Assembly (NCBI RefSeq): GCF_004134825.1
Contig: NZ_SDPN01000032.1
Span: 1-47,446 of the forward strand
Source of the DNA: Agromyces albus
GTDB lineage: Bacteria > Actinomycetota > Actinomycetes > Actinomycetales > Microbacteriaceae
Length of the DNA: 47,446 nt
Direction of reading: 5' to 3'
The position numbers and the translations under genes were made by a program. Shown in pieces: positions 1-8,442 of the stretch (position 1 is its first letter; every line of letters begins with the position of its first letter). The notes under the pieces were generated by a model. The model was not told the origin of the DNA, made no database searches, and worked only from the letters and a program-made list of their open reading frames with translations.

Positions 1-750
1 GGCCCCGGCGTCCCCGGCGCCCACGGTGCCGGCCTCTCCGGCAGCCTGCCCGCGCTCGACGACGGCGAACTCGCCGCGGCGGGCGTCCGCGGCATCTCCG
101 CCGCGCGCATCGTCGCCGAACTCGATCGAAGCGTCCGCTCCGGCCGATCGGGTCTCGTGCACTTCGAGTGCGACGGCGACGAGCTCGTGTTCTTCTGCGA
201 GAGCCGCCTCACGCCGCCGCGCCTGGTGATCTTCGGGGCCGTCGCCTTCGCCGAGGCGCTCTCCTCAGCGGCGGCCCTCCTCGGCTACCGGGTGAGCGTG
301 TGCGACCACCGGCCGGCGTTCGCGACGGCCGAGCGGTTCCCGGCCGCGCACGAGGTTGTCGCGCAGCGCCCCGTCGACTACCTCGCCCGCCTCGAGGTCG
401 ATGAGCGCACGGTCGTCTGCGTGCTGAGCCACGACGCGCGCACCGAGGTTCCGCTCCTTCGTCTCGCGCTCTCGCTGCCGGTCGCCTACGTCGGCGCCCT
501 CGGCTCCCGGCGCACGCACGCGGAGCGCGTCGAGCTGCTTCGCGAGGCGGGCGCCACCGCGGGCGAGCTCGAGCGTCTGAGATCCCCGATCGGCCTCGAC
601 CTCGGCGCGGCGACGCCCGAGGAGACGGCCGTGTCGATCCTCGCCGAGGTGATCGCCGTGCGATCCGGGCGCGATGCGCGACCGCTCAGCGCGACGACGG
701 GGCCGATCCACGCCACCGCCGATCGCGAGGCGGTGGTCGGAGTGTCGTAG
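1..750 (+). CDS. xdhC: XdhC/CoxI family protein (3' part)
   Basis: This frame is open from the first base, so the N-terminus lies outside the window. XdhC proteins bind molybdenum cofactor, promote its sulfuration and deliver it to xanthine dehydrogenase. Visible here are the end of the N-terminal XdhC/CoxI domain and the C-terminal Rossmann-like domain, with a dinucleotide-binding-like segment (VIFGA), the family motif VGALGSRRT and the C-terminal motif SPIGLDLGAATPEE that typifies the family. The FAD subunit of xanthine dehydrogenase follows about 118 nt downstream, which supports the role. The family call is firm; the true start and total length cannot be seen. Confidence 0.9.
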   Translation, partial: GPGVPGAHGAGLSGSLPALDDGELAAAGVRGISAARIVAELDRSVRSGRSGLVHFECDGDELVFFCESRLTPPRLVIFGAVAFAEALSSAAALLGYRVSVCDHRPAFATAERFPAAHEVVAQRPVDYLARLEVDERTVVCVLSHDARTEVPLLRLALSLPVAYVGALGSRRTHAERVELLREAGATAGELERLRSPIGLDLGAATPEETAVSILAEVIAVRSGRDARPLSATTGPIHATADREAVVGVS

Positions 751-805
751 TCCCGCTTCGCGAGGTCGCCCGCCCGGCGACCGACGTGTCGCGCGTGAGT
801 CGAAA

Positions 806-824
806 ATGTTCATCTGGGAAACAT
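806..824 (+). promoter_or_regulatory. Possible operator ahead of the xdh-uricase genes
   Basis: In the 118-nt gap between xdhC and the FAD-subunit gene lies a locally AT-richer stretch with the inverted repeat ATGTT-N9-AACAT. It could be an operator for the XRE-cupin regulator encoded at 6930-7568 or for another purine regulator. Arms are only 5 bp, so chance is not excluded. Confidence 0.25.
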
Positions 825-868
825 CCCCGTCATGTCGCTTCGATTCACTGGTGCCGAAGGGAATCGCC

Positions 869-1672
869 ATGGACCTCAACACGATCACGGGCTATCGGTA
901 CGCGCGCTCGCGCAGCGACCTCCTGCTCGGCGACGCCGAACGGTTCGTGGCCGGCGGCACCTGGATGTTCTCCGAGCCGCAGCTCGAGGCCACGGGACTC
1001 GTCGACCTCTCCACGATGGGTTGGCCGGCCCTCGAGGCGAGCGACGACGGGCTCCGCATCGCCGCCACGTGCACGATCGCCGAGCTCGCCGAGATGCCCG
1101 AGCACGAGGGCTGGGCGGCGCATCCGCTGTTCTTCCAGTGCGCCACTGCGCTCCTCGCCTCGTTCAAGATCTGGAACGTCGCGACCGTGGGCGGCAACGT
1201 CTGCCGGTCGTTCGCCGCCGGGTCGATGGTGTCGCTCGCCGTCGCTCTCGACGGTGCCGCTCTCGTGTGGACCCCCGACGGCGGCGAATACCGGATGCCG
1301 GTCGAGCGCCTCGTGACCGGCAACGGCACCAACTCGCTCGCGCCCGGCGAGGTGCTGCGCGCCGTCGACATCCCAGCCCACGCGCTGCGCGCCCGCACCG
1401 GATACCGCAAGATCGCACTCGCCGAGCTCGGCCGCTCGGGCGCCGTCCTCACGGGCCGGATCGATGAAGACGGTCGCGCGGTCTTCGGCATCACGGCGGC
1501 GACCTGGCGCCCCACGGTGCTGCGATACCCCGAGCTGCCGGATGCCGCGACGCTGCGTTCCGACGCGGCATCCGCCGACGACTACTACACCGACCCGCTC
1601 GGCACCGAAGACTGGCGGCGCGAGGTGAGCTGCGTGCTCCTCGAGGAGATCCGGCAGGAGCTCGCCGCATGA
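869..1672 (+). CDS. Xanthine dehydrogenase FAD-binding subunit
   Basis: This encodes a 267-residue medium subunit of a molybdenum hydroxylase, which takes electrons from the iron-sulfur clusters and passes them to NAD or another acceptor through FAD. The FAD_binding_5 domain shows the flavin loops VAGGT (residues 27-31) and TVGGN (about 106-110); a CO-dehydrogenase flavoprotein C-terminal domain follows. The ATG at 869 was chosen because AAGGGA lies 7-8 nt upstream and homologues begin close to this point; the reading frame itself extends further upstream without a better start. Its stop overlaps the next start (ATGA), implying translational coupling with the fused Fe-S/Mo subunit. Confidence 0.88.
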   Translation: MDLNTITGYRYARSRSDLLLGDAERFVAGGTWMFSEPQLEATGLVDLSTMGWPALEASDDGLRIAATCTIAELAEMPEHEGWAAHPLFFQCATALLASFKIWNVATVGGNVCRSFAAGSMVSLAVALDGAALVWTPDGGEYRMPVERLVTGNGTNSLAPGEVLRAVDIPAHALRARTGYRKIALAELGRSGAVLTGRIDEDGRAVFGITAATWRPTVLRYPELPDAATLRSDAASADDYYTDPLGTEDWRREVSCVLLEEIRQELAA

Positions 1673-4530
1673 GGTTCACCGTCAACGGGAGCGAGCGCGA
1701 CGCCGAGCCGCGCGCCGGCCAGTGCCTGCGCACCTTCCTGCGCGACCACGAGCATCTCGAGGTGAAGAAGGGCTGCGACGCCGGCGACTGCGGCGCGTGC
1801 TCGGTGCTCGTCGACGGTGTGCCCGTGCACTCGTGCATCTACCCGGCGCAGCGCATCGAGGGGCACTCCGTCACGACCGTCGCGGGCCTCGGCACGCCCG
1901 ACGAGCTCCACCCCATGCAAGCGGCGTTCGTCGACCACTTCGGCTTCCAGTGCGGGTTCTGCACGGCCGGCATGATCGTCACGGCATCGACCCTCGACGA
2001 GGAGCAGCTCGGCGACCTGCCACGGCTCATGAAGGGCAACCTCTGCCGTTGCACCGGGTATCGCAGCATCCGTGAATCGATCACGGCGGGCGTCGCGGCA
2101 TCAGGCAAGGCCGCGTCGAGCGCAGCGACCACGGCACCGGCAATCGAGCTCCCCGAGACGGATGCCGCGCACCCACGCGGCGCCCGCAACCTCGGCTCGA
2201 CCGGCGCCGACGACCGCCCGCCGTCGCTCATCGGACGCTCCGTCGAACCGCCGGCGGCACGGCGAGTCGTGACCGGCACCGAGCCGTTCACCTTCGACAC
2301 GGCGACGCCCGGCGCCTTGCACCTCAGGGTGCTCGGCTCGCCGCATCCCCACGCGCGCATCCGCTCGATCGACACGAGCGCGGCCCTCGCGGTCGACGGC
2401 GTCGAGCTCGTGCTCACCCATCACGACGTGCCGGCACTGCGCTTCTCGACGGGCCGGCACGAGCACCGCAGCGACGATCCCGACGACACCCGCGTGCTCG
2501 ACGACGTCGTGCGCTTCGTCGGACAGCGCGTGGCGGCAGTCGCAGCGACCAGCGCAGCGGCCGCCGAAGCGGCGTGCCGGCGCATCGTCGTCGACTACGA
2601 GGTGCTGCCGGCGGTCTTCGACCCCGAGGAGGCCCGCAGTCCCGGCGCCCCCCTCATCCATCCCGACCGAACGCCCGCCGATCGCGTCGACGAGGCCGGC
2701 CGGAACGTCATCGCGACGCTCCGCGCCGGCTACGGCGGCGACGTCGACGAGGCACTCGCGGCATCCGACGTCACCGTCTCGGGCACCTGGCAGACGCAGC
2801 GGCTCAGCCATGCCCAGCTCGAGACGCACGGATCGATCGGGTGGCTCGACGACGACGGCCGGCTCGTGGTGCGCACGAGCTCGCAAGTGCCGTTCCTCAC
2901 GCGCGACGAGCTGTGCCGGCTGCTCGACCTGCCGCAGGATCGCGTACGCGTGTTCACTGCACGGGTCGGCGGTGGCTTCGGCGGCAAGCAGGAACTCCTC
3001 ACCGAAGACCTCGTCGCGATCACCGTGCTGCGCACCGGCAAGCCCGCCGTCTACGAGCTCAGTCGCACCGACGAGTTCGTGCGCACGTCGGTGCGGCACC
3101 CGATGCGGGTCGCCGTCGCGCTCGGGGCCTCCCGCGACGGCCGGCTCACCGCGATGCGCGTCGACGTGCTGAGCGACACCGGCGCGTACGGCAACCACTC
3201 TCGTGGCGTGATGTTCCACGGATGCGCCGAATCGATCAGCCTCTACACGAGCCCCGTGAAGCGCATCGACGCCGAGGCCGTCTACACGAACAACACCCCG
3301 TCGGGCGCATTCCGCGGCTACGGGCTCGGCCAGGTCATCCTCGGGGTCGAATCCGCGATGGACGAGCTCGCGATCGAGCTCGGCATCGATCCGTTCGAGT
3401 TGCGGCGCATCAACGCGATCCGTGAGGGCGAAGTACCGCTCGGATTCTTCGGCGAACCCGAGCCCGACATGCGCCCCGGAGGCTACGGCCTCGACCAGTG
3501 TCTCGACCTCGCGGAGCAGGCGCTCCGGCGCGGCAACGGCGTCGAGGCGCCCGATGGCGAGCACTGGCGTGTCGGCGAGGGCATGGCGGCATCGATGATC
3601 GCCACGATGGCGCCCGGCGGGCATATCTCGAAGACCACGGTGACCCTGCGCCCCGACGGCAGCTACGTGCTCGGCGTCGGCACGAGCGAGTTCGGCAACG
3701 GCACCACGACCGTGCACGCCCAGATCGTCGCGACCGATCTCGGCACCTCCATCGACCGCGTCCGGCTGCGCAACTCCGACACCGACGCGGCCGACTACGA
3801 CACCGGGGCATTCGCCTCGGCCGGCACCACGGTCGCCGGCAAGGCACTGCACGCTGCGGCGCTCGCGTTGCGTCACGTCCTCGTCCGCACCGCGGCGACC
3901 ATTTCGGGAACGGATGCCTCGGCGTGCACGCTCGGCCCCGACGGCATCACGGTAGGCGGTCGGCTCGTCGGCTTCGCCGAGCTCATCGCCGCGGCCCCGG
4001 CCGAACATCGCACGGGCGACGGAATCGCCGCCTCCGCCGCGGAGTACGGCGAGCACCGCTCGCTCGCGTTCAACGTGCAGGCGTTCCGCGTGGCGGTCGA
4101 CGTGCGCACCGGCATCGTTCGGATCCTGCAGTCGGTGCAGAGCGCGGATGCCGGAACCGTCATGAACCCAGAGCAGTGCCGCGGCCAGGTGGAGGGCGGC
4201 ACCGCGCAGGCGATCGGCGGTGCGCTCTACGAAGAGGTCATGGTCGAGGAGGGCCGCATCCAGACGCCCGTCTTCCGCATGTACCGGGTGCCGCAGATGG
4301 CCGACATCCCCGACACCGAGGTGCTCTTCGCCGAGACGAGCGACGACCTCGGGCCGTTCGGCGCGAAGTCCATGAGCGAGAGTCCCTACAACCCCGTCGC
4401 CGCTGCGCTCGGCAACGCGATCCGGCGCGCGATCGGCTCCCGTCCGTACGAGACGCCGTTCTCACGCGACCGCGTGTGGCGGCTCGCACGAGATGCCGAG
4501 GCATCCGTCGCCCCGATCTGGACAGCATGA
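1669..4530 (+). CDS. Xanthine dehydrogenase, fused [2Fe-2S] and molybdopterin subunit
   Basis: This 953-residue protein joins two normally separate parts of xanthine dehydrogenase. Residues 1-160 form the ferredoxin-like and [2Fe-2S] domains with all eight expected cysteines (36, 41, 44, 56; 95, 98, 126, 128). A linker of about 30-40 residues leads to the aldehyde oxidase/xanthine dehydrogenase molybdopterin domains, with GGGFGGK near 434, GAFRGYG near 546 and the C-terminal GAKSMSE whose Glu904 sits where the catalytic glutamate of the family lies. FAD is supplied by the upstream gene, so the order is FAD subunit, then Fe-S/Mo fusion. It should hydroxylate hypoxanthine/xanthine to urate, consistent with the uricase that follows; another purine substrate cannot be excluded. 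Confidence 0.9.
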   Translation: MRFTVNGSERDAEPRAGQCLRTFLRDHEHLEVKKGCDAGDCGACSVLVDGVPVHSCIYPAQRIEGHSVTTVAGLGTPDELHPMQAAFVDHFGFQCGFCTAGMIVTASTLDEEQLGDLPRLMKGNLCRCTGYRSIRESITAGVAASGKAASSAATTAPAIELPETDAAHPRGARNLGSTGADDRPPSLIGRSVEPPAARRVVTGTEPFTFDTATPGALHLRVLGSPHPHARIRSIDTSAALAVDGVELVLTHHDVPALRFSTGRHEHRSDDPDDTRVLDDVVRFVGQRVAAVAATSAAAAEAACRRIVVDYEVLPAVFDPEEARSPGAPLIHPDRTPADRVDEAGRNVIATLRAGYGGDVDEALAASDVTVSGTWQTQRLSHAQLETHGSIGWLDDDGRLVVRTSSQVPFLTRDELCRLLDLPQDRVRVFTARVGGGFGGKQELLTEDLVAITVLRTGKPAVYELSRTDEFVRTSVRHPMRVAVALGASRDGRLTAMRVDVLSDTGAYGNHSRGVMFHGCAESISLYTSPVKRIDAEAVYTNNTPSGAFRGYGLGQVILGVESAMDELAIELGIDPFELRRINAIREGEVPLGFFGEPEPDMRPGGYGLDQCLDLAEQALRRGNGVEAPDGEHWRVGEGMAASMIATMAPGGHISKTTVTLRPDGSYVLGVGTSEFGNGTTTVHAQIVATDLGTSIDRVRLRNSDTDAADYDTGAFASAGTTVAGKALHAAALALRHVLVRTAATISGTDASACTLGPDGITVGGRLVGFAELIAAAPAEHRTGDGIAASAAEYGEHRSLAFNVQAFRVAVDVRTGIVRILQSVQSADAGTVMNPEQCRGQVEGGTAQAIGGALYEEVMVEEGRIQTPVFRMYRVPQMADIPDTEVLFAETSDDLGPFGAKSMSESPYNPVAAALGNAIRRAIGSRPYETPFSRDRVWRLARDAEASVAPIWTA

Positions 4531-4586
4531 ACGACACGCACAGCCCGGCCCCGGCACGCCCGATGCCCCCGACGACCAACGACTAG
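4527..4586 (+). CDS. 19-codon mini-ORF coupled to the xdh stop
   Basis: An ATG overlaps the stop of the fused xanthine dehydrogenase gene (ATGA) and opens a 19-residue Pro/Thr-rich frame ending 9 nt before the uricase start; the uricase Shine-Dalgarno AGGAG overlaps its stop codon. It resembles no known protein. It may serve only to carry ribosomes from the xdh gene to uricase, or be the remnant of a lost gene. Translation is unproven. Confidence 0.25.
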   Translation: MNDTHSPAPARPMPPTTND

Positions 4587-4595
4587 GAGCAGCAG

Positions 4596-5501
4596 ATGGC
4601 CATCGTTCTCGGAGACCACCAGTACGGCAAGGCGGAGAACCGCATCGTGCGGATCTACCGTGACTCGCCTCGCCACGAGATCCACGACGTCAACGTCTCG
4701 ACCGCGCTCCGCGGCGACTTCGCCGCGGCCCACCTCACCGGCGACCAGTCGAGCGTGCTGCCGACTGACACGCAGAAGCAGACGGCCTACGCCTTCGCGA
4801 AGGAGAAGGGACTCGTCTCGATCGAGGAGTACGGGCTCGAGCTCGCCCGTCATTTCGTCGACGACGTGCCGCCCGTCGAGGCCGCGCGCATCGAGATCGA
4901 GGAGTACGCGTGGGAGCGGGCGCTCGTCGACGGCGCCGAGCACGACCACACGTGGGTGCGCAAGGGGCAGGAGGTGCGCACGGCGTCCGTCACGGTCGAG
5001 GGCACCGGCGACGAGCAGCGCACGTGGATCACCGGCGGACTCAAGGACCTCGTGATCCTGAAGTCCACGGGTTCCGAGTTCCACGGCTTCTATGAGGACG
5101 AGTACACGGTGCTCCAGCCCACCACCGATCGCGTCATGGCCACGTCCCTCGTCGCCAAGTGGCGGTTCACGACGACGGAGGCAGACTGGAACGAGGTCTA
5201 TGCGGGCGTCAAGGCGATCCTCGTGAAGCAGTTCGCCGTCGTGCACTCGCTCGCCCTGCAGCAGACCCTCTTCGAGATGGGCAAGGCCGTGCTCGAGGCC
5301 TACGACTCGATCGCCGAGGTGCGCCTGTCGGCTCCGAACAAGCACCACTTCCTCTACGACCTCTCGCGCTTCGGCGTCGAGAACGACAACGAGGTGTTCC
5401 ACGCCGACGACCGCCCCTACGGGCTCATCCAGGCGAGCGTCATCCGCGACGACGCGCCCGACGCCGGCCCCGCGTGGCACCAGTACAGCGGGCTCGTGTG
5501 A
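4596..5501 (+). CDS. pucL: Urate oxidase (uricase)
   Basis: A 301-residue cofactor-independent urate oxidase that converts urate and O2 to 5-hydroxyisourate and H2O2. The tandem T-fold is recognisable: YGK with Lys12, TDTQK with Thr57 (the Lys/Thr proton-relay residues), the LVILKSTGSEFHGF strand pair, LQQTLFEMG (urate-binding Gln) and NKHHFLYD with the catalytic His. Length matches bacterial uricases of about 300 residues. AGGAG lies 6 nt before the ATG. It follows the xanthine dehydrogenase genes and so consumes their product. Neither 5-hydroxyisourate hydrolase nor OHCU decarboxylase is in the window, so the later steps must be encoded elsewhere, perhaps left of the edge. Confidence 0.95.
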   Translation: MAIVLGDHQYGKAENRIVRIYRDSPRHEIHDVNVSTALRGDFAAAHLTGDQSSVLPTDTQKQTAYAFAKEKGLVSIEEYGLELARHFVDDVPPVEAARIEIEEYAWERALVDGAEHDHTWVRKGQEVRTASVTVEGTGDEQRTWITGGLKDLVILKSTGSEFHGFYEDEYTVLQPTTDRVMATSLVAKWRFTTTEADWNEVYAGVKAILVKQFAVVHSLALQQTLFEMGKAVLEAYDSIAEVRLSAPNKHHFLYDLSRFGVENDNEVFHADDRPYGLIQASVIRDDAPDAGPAWHQYSGLV

Positions 5502-5523
5502 CCAACGTTCGAGCGGACCACGC

Positions 5524-6897
5524 GTGACCCGGAGAGCCGGTCGCACCGTCATCGAGGGGGCGTACGTCGCGACGGTCGACGCGCGCGACACCGAACACGC
5601 CGTCGGTCATGTCGTCATCGACGGCGGTCGCATCACGTCGGTCGGGCAGGGCCCCGCGCCGGCGCAGGCGCTCGAGCAGGCCGACGTGCGGATCGACGGC
5701 CGGGGACACCTGCTCACGCCGGGTCTCGTGAACACCCATCACCACCTGTACCAGTGGCTGACGAGGGGTGTCGCGCAGGACTCGATCCTCTTCGACTGGC
5801 TCGTCGCCCTCTACCCGTCGTGGTCGCGGATCGACGCCGGGCTCGTCGGTGCCGGCGCGGCAGGTGCGCTCGCCGTGCTCGCCCGGTCGGGCTGCACGAC
5901 GGTCGGCGACCACCACTACGTCTTTCCGCGCGGCGCGGGCGACCTCGTCGGCGCGATCGTCGAGGCAGCGGCGAACATCGGCGTGCGCGTGCACGCGACG
6001 CGCGGCTCGATGGATCTCGGTGCGAGCCAGGGCGGGCTGCCGCCCGACTTCGCGGTCGAGACGACGGATGCCGCGCTCGCCGCGAGCCAGGCGGCCGTCG
6101 AGACCTATCACGACCCCTCCTTCGACTCGATGGTGCGCGTGGCGGTAGCGCCCTGCTCGCCGTTCTCGGTGACGGCCGACCTGCTGCGCGAATCGGCGCT
6201 GCTCGCGCGCGACCTCGGTGTGCGACTGCACACGCACGGCGCCGAGACGGTGGAGGAGGAGGCGTTCTGCCTCGAGCGGTTCGGCGCCACGCCCACGCGC
6301 TACCTGGAGGGGCTCGGATGGCTCGGCGACGACGTGTGGATGGCGCACTGCGTGCACCTCGACGACGACGCGATCGACCGCTTCGCCCGCACGGGCACGG
6401 GCGTGGCGCATTGCCCGTCGTCGAACGCCCGGCTCGCGGCGGGAATCGCCCCGGTCGCCGATCTCCTGCGCGCGGGCGTGCCGGTCGGCCTCGGCGTCGA
6501 CGGCGCGGCCTCGAACGAGTCGGGCCAGCTCGGCACGGAGATCCGGCAGGCGGTGCTGCTCGGCCGGCTGCGCGCGGGCGCCGACTCGCTCAGCGTGCGG
6601 CAGGCGCTCCGGATGGCGACGATGGGCGGCGCCCGGGTGCTCGGCCGGGAACGGGAGCTCGGATCGATCGAGCCCGGCAAGCTCGCCGACCTCGCGCTCT
6701 GGCGGATCGACGGCGTCGAGCACGCCGGGATCGCCGACCCCGTCGCGTCCCTCGGCCTCGCGGCACTGCCGCCGCTCAGCCGGCTCATCGTGGGTGGCCG
6801 CACGGTCGTCGAAGACGGCCGGCTCACCCTCGCCGACGAGCGGCTCATCGCCGGGAGCGCAGCGCGTGCCAGTCTCGAACTCGCCGCACGGAGCTGA
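5524..6897 (+). CDS. 8-oxoguanine deaminase-like amidohydrolase
   Basis: A 457-residue member of the COG0402 metal-dependent amidohydrolases. Metal and substrate motifs appear in order: PGLVNTHHH (HxH at 72-74), CTTVGDHHYVFPRG, LHTHGAE, WMAHCVHL, AHCPSSNARLAAGIAP and GLGVDGAASNES with the metal-ligand Asp. The pattern is closest to the 8-oxoguanine deaminase / hydroxydechloroatrazine hydrolase branch rather than classical guanine deaminase. 8-Oxoguanine deamination yields urate, so in a xanthine dehydrogenase-uricase operon this would feed uricase directly. The start is GTG at 5524, 22 nt after uricase. Exact substrate (8-oxoguanine, guanine or isocytosine-like) is inferred. Confidence 0.85.
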   Translation: MTRRAGRTVIEGAYVATVDARDTEHAVGHVVIDGGRITSVGQGPAPAQALEQADVRIDGRGHLLTPGLVNTHHHLYQWLTRGVAQDSILFDWLVALYPSWSRIDAGLVGAGAAGALAVLARSGCTTVGDHHYVFPRGAGDLVGAIVEAAANIGVRVHATRGSMDLGASQGGLPPDFAVETTDAALAASQAAVETYHDPSFDSMVRVAVAPCSPFSVTADLLRESALLARDLGVRLHTHGAETVEEEAFCLERFGATPTRYLEGLGWLGDDVWMAHCVHLDDDAIDRFARTGTGVAHCPSSNARLAAGIAPVADLLRAGVPVGLGVDGAASNESGQLGTEIRQAVLLGRLRAGADSLSVRQALRMATMGGARVLGRERELGSIEPGKLADLALWRIDGVEHAGIADPVASLGLAALPPLSRLIVGGRTVVEDGRLTLADERLIAGSAARASLELAARS

Positions 6898-6902
6898 GCG
6901 AC

Positions 6903-6919
6903 CCGACGGCCTGCGTCGG
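6903..6919. terminator. Short hairpin between convergent purine genes
   Basis: CCGACG and CGTCGG form a perfect 6-bp stem with a 5-nt loop in the 32-nt gap between the converging deaminase and regulator genes. There is no U-tract, so it would be a weak, bidirectional terminator at best. Confidence 0.4.
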
Positions 6920-6929
6920 AACGGAGCGG

Positions 6930-7568
6930 TCAGGCGCCGCGCTTCGCCGCCGCCGCTCGTGGCGCAGCGACGACGCGCGACCGCTCCTTGACCACGATGA
7001 GCCGGAAGATGCCGGCCTCCGACCACCAGCGGTGGCGTACGCCGCCGGCGTAGTAGACCGCGTCGCCCGTGTCGAGCATGACGATCTCGCCGTCGAGGTC
7101 GACCATGACGGGGCCCGCAGTGGCGTACAGGAACTCGTCTTCGGCGTGCACGTAGTAGTCGCCCGGCGAAGTGTTGCGTCCCTCGTACTCGAGGGGATGG
7201 AACGGTCGGGCGCTGTGCGCGAGCATCCGTGCCGTGCCCTCGGCGAATCCCGGCCCATCGGGCGCGGCGTCGCCCGCCCGGCGCACTTCGACCACCGGCG
7301 GTTTTGCGGCGCTGTCGGCTGTGTCTTCGGCTGCGGCGACGAGCTCGATCGGGCTCGTGCCGAGCGCCACCGCGATGCGGCGGAGTGACGAGAGGCTCGG
7401 CTGCGCGAGTCCCCGTTCGAGCTGGCTGAGGAACGGGTGCGAGAGGTCGGTGAGTTCTGCAAGCTGCACGAGCGTGTCGCCGCGGCTGCGGCGGAGGCGG
7501 CGGATGTGTGCGCCGAGGCGCAGCGCGGCGGCATCCGTCTCGGCTGACCAACGACCGGTCGTCGCCAT
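6930..7568 (-). CDS. XRE-family regulator with cupin sensor domain
   Basis: A 212-residue regulator: a Cro/CI helix-turn-helix near residues 17-72 (LRRSRGDTLVQLAEL, SHPFLSQLERG, PSLSSLRRIA) and a C-terminal cupin_2 domain (HAEDEFLYATAGPV, LDTGDAVYY, HRWW). Such XRE-cupin proteins usually sense small metabolites through the cupin pocket. It starts 3 nt after the stop of the ABC permease, so it is the last gene of the importer operon and converges on the xanthine dehydrogenase-uricase genes. The location suggests it controls one or both operons in response to a purine, which is an inference. Confidence 0.88.
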   Translation of the reverse strand: MATTGRWSAETDAAALRLGAHIRRLRRSRGDTLVQLAELTDLSHPFLSQLERGLAQPSLSSLRRIAVALGTSPIELVAAAEDTADSAAKPPVVEVRRAGDAAPDGPGFAEGTARMLAHSARPFHPLEYEGRNTSPGDYYVHAEDEFLYATAGPVMVDLDGEIVMLDTGDAVYYAGGVRHRWWSEAGIFRLIVVKERSRVVAAPRAAAAKRGA

Positions 7569-7571
7569 GCG

Positions 7572-8441
7572 TCAGACGCGCTTGTCGGGATGCATGCCCA
7601 TGCGGGTGAGCACCACGTTCTCGGCGATCTGCACGACGTTGTAGAGCACGAGCGAGACGGCGGTGACGACGACCACAGACGCCCAGAGGGCGGAGAACTG
7701 GGCCTGTGCGATGTAGCCGCCGACGGAACCGCCGATGCCCTCACCGGTCGCGAGCCATTCGGCGAGCAGGGCGCCGGTGATCGCACCGGGCACCGAGATG
7801 CGCACCGCCGCGAAGAACGACGGGAGCGATGAGGGGAGGGCGACCTTGCGGAGCGCCGTCACGGGGGTGCCGCCGTACACGGTGATGACGTCGTTCATCT
7901 GGGGCGAGGCCGATTTGAGGCCGAAGGCGATGCTGACGAGTGCGGGGAACAGCACGACGATGCCGCCCATCACGGCGACGGTCCAGTGGTCGCGTCCGAA
8001 GATCATGATGATGACGGGCGCCATCGCGATGAGCGGAACCGACCGCAGCAGCATCGCGACGGGCATGAGCGCATGCTCGACGCCCTTCGAGAGCTGGAAC
8101 ACGATCGCGCCGAGGAGCGCCACCGCGAGACCTGCTGCGAAGCCGATGAGCGCGTCGCCGAGCGTGACGGCGAGGTTGTCGCCGACCGTGGCACGGTTCG
8201 CCGCGGCTTCGGGCACGGTGAACAGGAAGTTCCAGACGTCGGCGGGGCCCTTGGCGATGTACGGCGAGATGTCGAGGGCCCACAGCACGCCGACCCACAG
8301 CACGAGCACGGTCACGATCGTGACGAGGAAGGTGACGACGCTCGTGCCGAGCGCGCGGAGCACCGCGCCCATCGACTCGGCGCGGACCTCCTTGCGCAGT
8401 GCGACGACGGCGTTCAGCTGCGTCGTGGTGGAGACCTCCAT
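7572..8441 (-). CDS. ABC transporter permease (SsuC/TauC-like), first of pair
   Basis: A 289-residue inner-membrane permease with about six hydrophobic segments (for example TFLVTIVTVLVLWVGVL and LIGFAAGLAVALLGAIVF) and a BPD_transp_1 EAA-type loop around VYGGTPVTALRKVALP, where it should contact the ATPase. The ATG at 8441 is preferred over a longer reading from 8486 because AAGGAG lies 8 nt upstream. It follows the second permease by 1 nt, and together they would form a heterodimeric channel for the importer of this operon. Substrate is inferred from neighbouring purine genes. Confidence 0.87.
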   Translation of the reverse strand: MEVSTTTQLNAVVALRKEVRAESMGAVLRALGTSVVTFLVTIVTVLVLWVGVLWALDISPYIAKGPADVWNFLFTVPEAAANRATVGDNLAVTLGDALIGFAAGLAVALLGAIVFQLSKGVEHALMPVAMLLRSVPLIAMAPVIIMIFGRDHWTVAVMGGIVVLFPALVSIAFGLKSASPQMNDVITVYGGTPVTALRKVALPSSLPSFFAAVRISVPGAITGALLAEWLATGEGIGGSVGGYIAQAQFSALWASVVVVTAVSLVLYNVVQIAENVVLTRMGMHPDKRV

Positions 8442-8442
8442 G

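Noticed and set aside
2101..4056. Long open frame on the - strand opposite the xanthine dehydrogenase gene (651 codons)
   Set aside because: It is a shadow frame caused by very high GC; its composition is Arg/Ala/Val-Asp biased with no family motif, while the + strand shows a complete molybdenum hydroxylase.
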